Assembly: GCA_026214975.1 (NCBI GenBank)
Contig: JAOBSW010000976.1
Location: forward strand, 1 to 64,000
Direction: 5' to 3'
DNA length: 64,000 nucleotides
Source: Gentiana macrophylla
Taxonomy: Eukaryota > Streptophyta > Magnoliopsida > Gentianales > Gentianaceae
The notes under the pieces are model-generated. The model saw only the letters and a list, made by a program, of their open reading frames with translations. It was not told where the DNA came from and made no database searches. Below, in pieces: positions 57,524 through 64,000 of the stretch. Position 1 is the first letter of the stretch; each line of letters starts with the position of its first letter. The translations under genes and the position numbers were made by a program.

Positions 57524-57539
57524 TGGCGCCGTTGCCGGG
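57524..57539 (+). other. Primer-binding site of the Athila-type element
   Basis: TGGCGCCGTTGCCGGG, the tRNA-Asp-type PBS standard for Athila elements, 7 nt after the LTR. Confidence 0.92.
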
Positions 57540-57885
57540 AAAACGTCGCTAATTTCTTTCTTTGTGTCTAGGCGTTACTACTTGTATTAGCTCAAAATTC
57601 TCGAGGATAAGTCAACACTCTTCTTATCACATTTCTTTTTTATTTTTCCGTTGGTATCTACTTCTTTTAGTTACCAATTTTTTCTTCTATTAAATTCGAG
57701 TTATTTTCTATTTTCGATAGTAGAAAGAAAGTAAGCGTGGTCAAATGATGAGGATAAGTCAATACATTTCTCAATCTCATTTGTATTTTTATTTTCATTG
57801 GTACCTACCTATTTGGTAAGATATCAATTTTTTATAAAAATACTCGATAAATACTGAGTGGCTTGGTAATTACCGAGAGAGAGAG

Positions 57886-57919
<34 letters not shown>

Positions 57920-58390
57920 ACTCGGTAAATATCGAGTGGATTCGAGTAATTACCGAGGAGAAAAAAATGTGGTTTTATCGATTTTGTGTTATTTTCTATT
58001 CGATATTTTCTATTCCACAAGAATTGTCAAATCGAGTTACGAAAATGGTGAAACCGTTGGTGAAACACACGAACAAGGGATTGCTCATGCTCGAGGCATG
58101 GCCAAAACCTTAATAACGAATTTACCTCAACCTAATAAACGAATCGAATAATAGAAATAATCGAGAATCGGAATAAGCATAATCGTAATAATCGAAACAA
58201 ATTTTAACCCGAGACCAATATGTGATCGGACCGTAAGAAGGTACCAGATTAATAATCCAATTCGTTTACCCAATAAAGGAGCAAATAATTTGAAATAAAA
58301 TCTCATCTTTTGGTTTAATTGACACAAGAGCCCAATTTCTAGGAGAAGATGATGAGGATCCACATCATCACCTCTATCTTTTCGAAGAAT
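57540..58390 (+). other. Athila leader with duplicated segment around a poly(A) run
   Basis: Untranslated leader between PBS and gag. TACTCGATAAATACTGAGTG (57841) and TACTCGGTAAATATCGAGTG (about 57921), each followed by GTAATTACCGAG, are direct repeats of about 40 bp separated by about 30 A residues (57887-57917). Confidence 0.55.
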
Positions 58391-58391
58391 T

Positions 58392-59335
58392 GTGTATCTG
58401 ACCAAAAGTCAAGGTGCTCATTATGAATTAACGAGGATGTCTTTGTTTCTTTTTTTCTTTAAAAGGAAGAGCACGAGATTGGTTTCTGTCACTTCACATC
58501 ATTCATTGACTAGTTGGGAGGATATTCAAACCGAGTTCTTAAAGCGATATTTTACTCCTGGTAGAAAATTGGAATTAATAGTCGAAATTGCCAACTTTAA
58601 ACAAGGATCTGAAGAAATGCTTGGGAATGCTTGGGAAAGATTTAAAAATTATTAAGAGCTTGTCCCGATCATGGTTATTCCTTAGATATGCAAATCCAAC
58701 TTTTACGTAAGTAAATTAAGGAAAGACTCACGTGCGAGATATAGATCATGCATGTGGTGGTTAGATTAATAATGAGTGAAGCCCAATTAGTTTACGATGC
58801 TATAGAAAAGATTTCCAAAAATAATCGTATGTGGGAAACCGGTTCTATCACAAGAAAAGTAGCCTTTGCAGGAGAATGTACATCGAATACAGAAGTCCTA
58901 GCACACTTGGAGAATTTGAGTAGGAAATTTGACGGCTTATTAGCCAGTAAAACTATAAACTCAGAAAATATCATAACAAATGAATACTCAAGTCATGATA
59001 ATGTGTCGTTAGGGATGGAAGAACCAAAAGGATATTCAAGGGAAAAGGTGAGTTTTTACAAAGATAGGAATTTGAACACGCGATATTCAAACTCGTTTAA
59101 TGCTAGTAGAAGAGATCACCCAACTTTTCATTGGTGCGAAATCCCAAGTAAGCAAGGACAACCACCGTATCCAATCCAATATAAGAATCCATATCAAGTT
59201 TATCAAGAAGATACCTCGAATCAAAATCTACAATCATTACTGAGACCGTATCCACAACATACCACTCAAAGCATACCGAGAACTTTCGAGTTCAACTCAA
59301 CTTTGAAGGAGTTGATAAATGGGATAAATTAATCG
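58392..59335 (+). pseudogene. Athila gag (broken)
   Basis: 58392-58655 carries SWEDIQTEFLKRYFTPGRK, then IANFKQGSEEMLGNAWERFK, the retrotransposon gag (capsid) domain of Athila/gypsy. A frame break follows near 58655. 58748-59332 continues with AIEKISKNNRMWE and a linker ending in TLKELINGIN. No zinc knuckle is seen; Athila gags often lack one. Confidence 0.85.
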
Positions 59336-59583
59336 AGAATCGATGGGTATGATATCTACTCAAGCTAAAAATATGGAAACTATGATAACTTCATATAGTG
59401 CAGATCACTAAGGATATGAGCACGTTGAAAACATCTATGAGTAGACATGATACGAATAAGAATTATAGAAGCTTCATTGAGGAATTTGGAATATCATTTG
59501 AGTAGAGAAGTAGAACGTAAAAGCAAGTAAACCCTCGGAAGGATTGCCAAGTAATATCGAAAGAAATCGAGTGGGGTAAATCT

Positions 59584-60263
59584 TTGTTATTACTGAGAAG
59601 TGGAAGGATCTGTGGAAGTAATGGATTAGAAAAATTCGGGAATAATGAAGTAGATGATGATTTAGATGGTAAATATAAGAAGAATATGGAATCTAAAGGG
59701 CCATTTCAAACCGAACTTTATCCGGCTCAACCTAAATTCACATCGGTTCAACTGGAAGGGCATCACCACATCCACTTTGCATATTTTGAAGAAAAAGTCT
59801 TGAATGATGACACACTATGTCTTCAAAAGGCACAATCATTCAAGGAAGCTTTACCATCTTCGTTTAACGATGAGAAGTATGCATGTTTTCTTGACACTTT
59901 TCGGCACTTAAATATTAATACTCCTTTCATCGATGTTTGTAAGGAGAGCTTAGTTTGGGAGTGAATGATGAGCGCGTTATCTTCAACATTTACAATTCAT
60001 TGAAATATCCATACATTACACTAGAATCTAGTTCTTGTGTAGACACTTTGTGTTCTCTTGTGGTGGATCGTACTAACATGCAGGTAATTGAAGAAGATGA
60101 CTTCAGCAATAATGTAAAAGCTCACAAACCGAAGGCTCGAAAATCAAAGGAAAAGTTCAAGAATCGTGTGGATTGGTGGGAATTGTCTAACATATGTTGG
60201 AAAGCGATATTGATAAAAAGACGGATGCGATCGCGTGAGGATGACCCACCACCAGTGCCTTAA
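59584..60263 (+). pseudogene. Athila gag-protease region with active site deleted
   Basis: 59584-59964 ends in FLDTFRHLNINTPFIDVC, the segment just before the Athila protease. The sequence then jumps to GELSLGVNDERVIFNIYNSL (from about 59943), which belongs after the protease. The catalytic LxDxGA block between them is absent. 59955-60263 continues to a stop; no reverse transcriptase, RNase H or integrase follows. Confidence 0.8.
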
Positions 60264-62091
60264 AAGCGAAGCACGGTAAAAAATGCAGGTATAGACTATA
60301 AATGTAGTCAATGACGGGTACTATCCTTCCTATTTACTCCTTAAGCATTTTTTTCTAGTTAGTTCACGAAATTAATTATTACATGCTTTTGTGAGTAAAT
60401 GTTAGAAGTATCCTATTTTATTTTAGTATATTAGTTAATCATCATCATTATGGTTGTTTAAGTGTCGAGCAAACGAGCGTTAACCAAAAAGCGCTACCGG
60501 GAGGCGGCCCGTAAAAATGTTAAATATAATAATTACTCATACTTTGGATGATACTTTGCGAATACTTCGGATTGATTTTCATTTTGTTTCACCAAGTCTT
60601 AGGATGAATGTTTGAATGTCATTATAAAGGAGCGATTAGGTGGTTATCCGAAAATCGATGGATAACAAAGAGAAAATTCAAATCGTCATTTCTTGGACTT
60701 ATGTTGTTAGAACAATTTGAAATAACCTTGAGGATCTGGGTATAAAAGACTCGAGTTAATACTTTCTCACATATTTCATATCATGATCTAGTCATTTTAA
60801 ATTTCAAATAATGTGTGACATGTATTAGTTCAACTCTTGTGGAATATTGTGTGTTTTAAATCAATAAAAGTTTATGTGGTGTGTTTATCTACCCTTTTGC
60901 ATTACACTGTCACACTCCACACACTTTTATTTCATTTGCACACACAACGGTCATAACTTTGACCCACCCACCCACCCTTTCATATAATCCGAGTATTTGT
61001 TTTGACTTGTTTTAGTGCACCATTGCTTTCCCAACAACTTATTTACACTCACTTTACATTGGGGACAATGTAAGTTCGTTAGTAGGGGGTAGAGTCGTTG
61101 TTGGTCTAGCAATGGAATTAAAGTTTTTTTTGTTTTCAGAAAAACACTTAGTTTTTATTTTTTCAAGCATTATTTAGTTGATTAAAATAAATCGTATAAG
61201 GTATATATTTCATGGATTTGAAGATGTAATGATCAATTTGGATGTGTATAACCAATGTGAACCGTAAGTGCATTGTAATTCCAAATATATTTGTGTAACA
61301 TGAATTCTTTCACGTAAGCCTTTGATATTGAAGCGAAAATTTTAAACTGTATCCATTCAGTATCCTAGTGGTTATTCTATAGATAATATCAGTAACTTAG
61401 TACCTAACTTTTGAACGTGTACTGTGAATATCTGAAGGTTTGAATGTGATAGAAAGGATATAAGTTAAGTGGAATTAAAATAAAGATGAACTATATATAT
61501 GTCGGTTGTAGCTACCAATGATTTGAGTGCAGTAGGGTGTTATCACGAAACGTCCTATATCACTATGAGGTTTAAAAGCTCCATTTCGCTGATGATAGTA
61601 GTCCGGCTAGGGTGTTATCACGAAGCGTCCTATTCTTTGGGAATGAAGGCATATGCTACACATGTGAAATTAAGTTCATAAAAAAAAAAATAAAATAAAA
61701 ATTTAAGCGTGGTTGAAAACTTAGTTATCTTCTGACTATCCCCAGTATAAACTGAATGATATGCTTTAGGGATTATCCTAATAAGTACTCGGAAGAACTT
61801 TGTGTGGAATCATTCTTCGCTTATACCTAGGAAAGTCATTAGAGTACATGTCTGAATGGATCTTTGTGTGTTTTGCTTGATTTATTCAAGAGAGGATAGT
61901 GGAAATTGAAAAGGCTTGTCACACACACACTCTGTTATACATTTATATTGAGGTTAAAGCCTGGTTATAATTCTAAAGGTTGTATTATCTAGTTGTTCCT
62001 TATACCTTCTATCTTTATGAATTTATCTCTTATTCATTTTGTTTTATCGCTTGTTTTGATCGAGGACGACCAAAAGCTAAGTAGGGGGTTG
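60264..62091 (+). other. Athila 3' internal region without pol, ending in PPT
   Basis: Includes AAGCGCTACCGGGAGGCGGC near 60488, similar to the segment that follows pol in Athila elements. A phrase TAGGGTGTTATCACGAARCG occurs twice (61532 and 61608). The polypurine tract AAGTAGGGGGTTG (62079-62091) directly precedes the 3' LTR. No coding domain. Confidence 0.75.
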
Positions 62092-63291
62092 TGATGAAAG
62101 ATAAATTTATGATCATTATTACGACATTTTACCCCAATATTGATACCATTTTGAGCATTATTATATCAAATCAAGTCATAAATGCTATGTTTTATCTAAA
62201 TGTATAAGTAGTAGTTATTATATAAATTATCGTATTTTTATAAGTTTTTATAAGTTTTGTACCGGTTTAGTAACCGGAGTGTCGTGTCAGATTTACACGG
62301 GTATTTGTGGTATTTTTATTGCAGATTTATAATAAACCAAAACCCCGAGTGACGACACTTTTTGAAGTTAAAACATATCTTTTGAAGGGTGTAAGAATGT
62401 GCCATGAGCAAAAGTTCAAGTGGATCAACGTTTTCGTAATGTTATTATCGAATTATATCCTCGACGAACAAATGGTCCATCAAAAAGGCATTTTCTGAAG
62501 AAGAGTCCTTCATGAAAGTTGTAGATCTTTGAAAGAGCTTTCCAACGCATTTTGAATCACGTCAATCGGAGGTCTACAACTCAAGATATGAATTTTTCAA
62601 GTTTCAGCTCAAAACTGGCAGTCCCGGATCGATCCGGCCTTTTCCCGGATCGATCCGGCGAAACAAAAAATCGCCATAATGATGATTTCGCACATGGGGA
62701 TAGGCTTGGGATAATATATTTTATTCCCGGATCGATCCGGCCCTTTCCCGGATCGATCCGACCCCCTTTTTCTCCTATAAAAACAGAGCATCAAGAACAG
62801 AGGCTCTTTGCCCCTTTCTTCCCCATTTCCCCTCTTCTTCTCGTCCCTGCTTCTTTTCTTTCTTTCTTTTTTATTTTTTTGTTTTGAAGATCATATATAT
62901 ATATACATATATGATATATATATATATATATATATACACACACCCTTCATGTATGTATATATATTCTATATATGAATATATATGTAATAGATCTATCTAT
63001 ATATATATAGATCTAGATCTAGATCTCGTTTTCATCTTGTTTCTCTTTTTATTTTCTTTTGGGGGCCCGTATATACATATATATGTCCATGTATGTATGT
63101 ATATATGTTTTTCACATATATAAATAAAATGGTTATAGTATCGTTGTAATGGCGGAATAATTATCGAAGATTGTTGATTTCGAAGCTTTGGCATGTTAGA
63201 TCCGTGGAAACGACCCGATTCGATAGTCATAACGGTAATATATTCTAAAATTGTTATGTTTATTATTTCTATTTCTATTTATATATGATAT
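62092..63291 (+). repeat. 3' LTR of the Athila-type element, truncated by copia B
   Basis: Aligns to 55384-56570 nearly base for base, with TATA CTCCTATAAAAACAGAG near 62775. It stops at ATATATGATAT because the next element begins. In the 5' LTR the same phrase is followed by TAAACTAAAAATA and another 0.94 kb. Confidence 0.9.
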
Positions 63292-64000
63292 TGTGGAAAT
63301 ATTACCTCAAAGAGTGTGACCTCGTGAGGTGCTCTTATGCCTCTATTTGAGTAACATGTTCAATGATCTCTATTTAGTGTATTATATTATTTGTACACTT
63401 TATGTATTTGTAAAGACATATTAATTGTGATACATATAAACAATTAATATGTCAAACTCTAGTTTACTTTATGTCATAGACATAGCTTTTACTTTTACTT
63501 TTTGCATGCTTGCCGCCCACATCTACATACTCAGTGGCGCCAAGCTAGCTAGCTAGTCTCTCTCTCAATTGTATCTATTTATACACCTCTCATATCAATG
63601 AATAAACTAAGTTGAAGTTTACTCTTGTGTTTATCACATTCTCAAACTATCTTCATGGTATCGGAGCCCTCTTTGAGTTCTAATTTTCATTTGCAAAACT
63701 CATGATCGTTTTATCAAGAATGTCTTCATCTCAAGCATCCTACTCATTAAGTAAATCTCAACAGGTCGAGGTTCATGACTCCACTCCATATACAAATCTG
63801 AGACTTGATTACAACAATAACATTGGGTCGTCAAGATCTATGAAAAAGTATAACTTCAGGACAAAGCAAGATGGAAGACTTATGCGAGTCCAAACACTCT
63901 CGCAGATGGAATCACTTTGGTGATAGTGTGGATTCTCGATTAGCTCTCTTCAAAGAGTTTCTCAAATGGCGGAAGGCGATAACTCTCTCAGTGCATTGCC
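63292..64000 (+). mobile_element. Copia B: 5' LTR (63292-63655), PBS and start of internal region
   Basis: LTR TGTGGAAATATTACC...ATCTTCA (364 bp) with PBS TGGTATCGGAGCCC at 63656. The R/U5 half is nearly identical to copia A (54794-55181). The internal part (open 63702-63923, then other frames) has no recognised gag motif before the window ends. The left target duplication should be GATAT (63287-63291). Confidence 0.82.

Noticed and set aside
62609..62887. ORFs on both strands in the Athila LTR containing repeated PDRSG/GSIRP residues
   Set aside because: The peptide repeats only mirror the CGGATCGATCCG palindromes of the LTR; equivalent frames are broken in the other LTR.

Overview
The window is nuclear DNA from a flowering plant, most likely a eudicot and plausibly an asterid. 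This rests on its two intron-containing housekeeping genes, a phenylpropanoid-type 4-coumarate:CoA ligase and a plastid Rubisco-activase-like AAA+ protein, and on the plant-specific mix of LTR retrotransposons, LINEs and MITEs. It is not prokaryotic and has no CRISPR array, operon or origin.

Layout. 1-6404: the 3' part of a Ty3/gypsy element that looks Tat-like. It has a decayed integrase on +, a 72-bp tandem array, an antisense 'putative gypsy-type transposon' ORF on - (split by a 1.8-kb solo LTR), and a + strand 3' LTR. 7432-13475: a structurally complete but coding-dead Ty1/copia element on -, with two ~0.5-kb LTRs, PBS, PPT and 5-bp target duplication TGTAG, itself holding a ~0.8-kb LTR-like insert. 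15136-18136: a second copia fragment on - (gag, protease, integrase; no RT). 18949-19729: a shrunken pogo/Lemi1-like DNA transposon. About 20100-27450: a degenerate plant L1-type LINE on +, split by a 1.6-kb solo LTR. 28474-34236: 4CL in six exons. 34237-41900: intergenic DNA with several small DNA transposons (a Stowaway-like MITE, a Mutator-like MITE with 9-bp TSD, a GCTCG-rich palindromic element) and a short retroposon. 42001-47894: the Rubisco-activase-like gene in 12 exons, including a 10-nt micro-exon. 47895-53650: AT-rich intergenic DNA with LTR remnants, a hAT-like element and a second Stowaway-like MITE. 53659-64000: a nested stack of copia fragments and a non-autonomous Athila-type element. 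That element has long LTRs, a gag and a broken protease, but no reverse transcriptase or integrase, and its 3' LTR is cut by another copia element that runs off the window.

The two host genes are unrelated neighbours. 4CL activates hydroxycinnamates for lignin and flavonoids in the cytosol; the activase-like protein is predicted to act in the plastid. Each has every expected exon and splice site but carries one small frameshift (2 nt missing in 4CL exon 2, 1 nt missing in activase-like exon 9). The two Athila LTR copies also differ mainly by homopolymer runs one base shorter in one copy. Together this points to residual sequencing or assembly indels as the likely cause, rather than two independent pseudogenes. 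Reading frames in this window should therefore be treated with caution.

I see no wholly new gene system. The observations most worth following are the antisense ORF plus tandem array in the Tat-like element, the pol-less Athila derivative, and the same-family copia LTRs with a swapped U3 segment.
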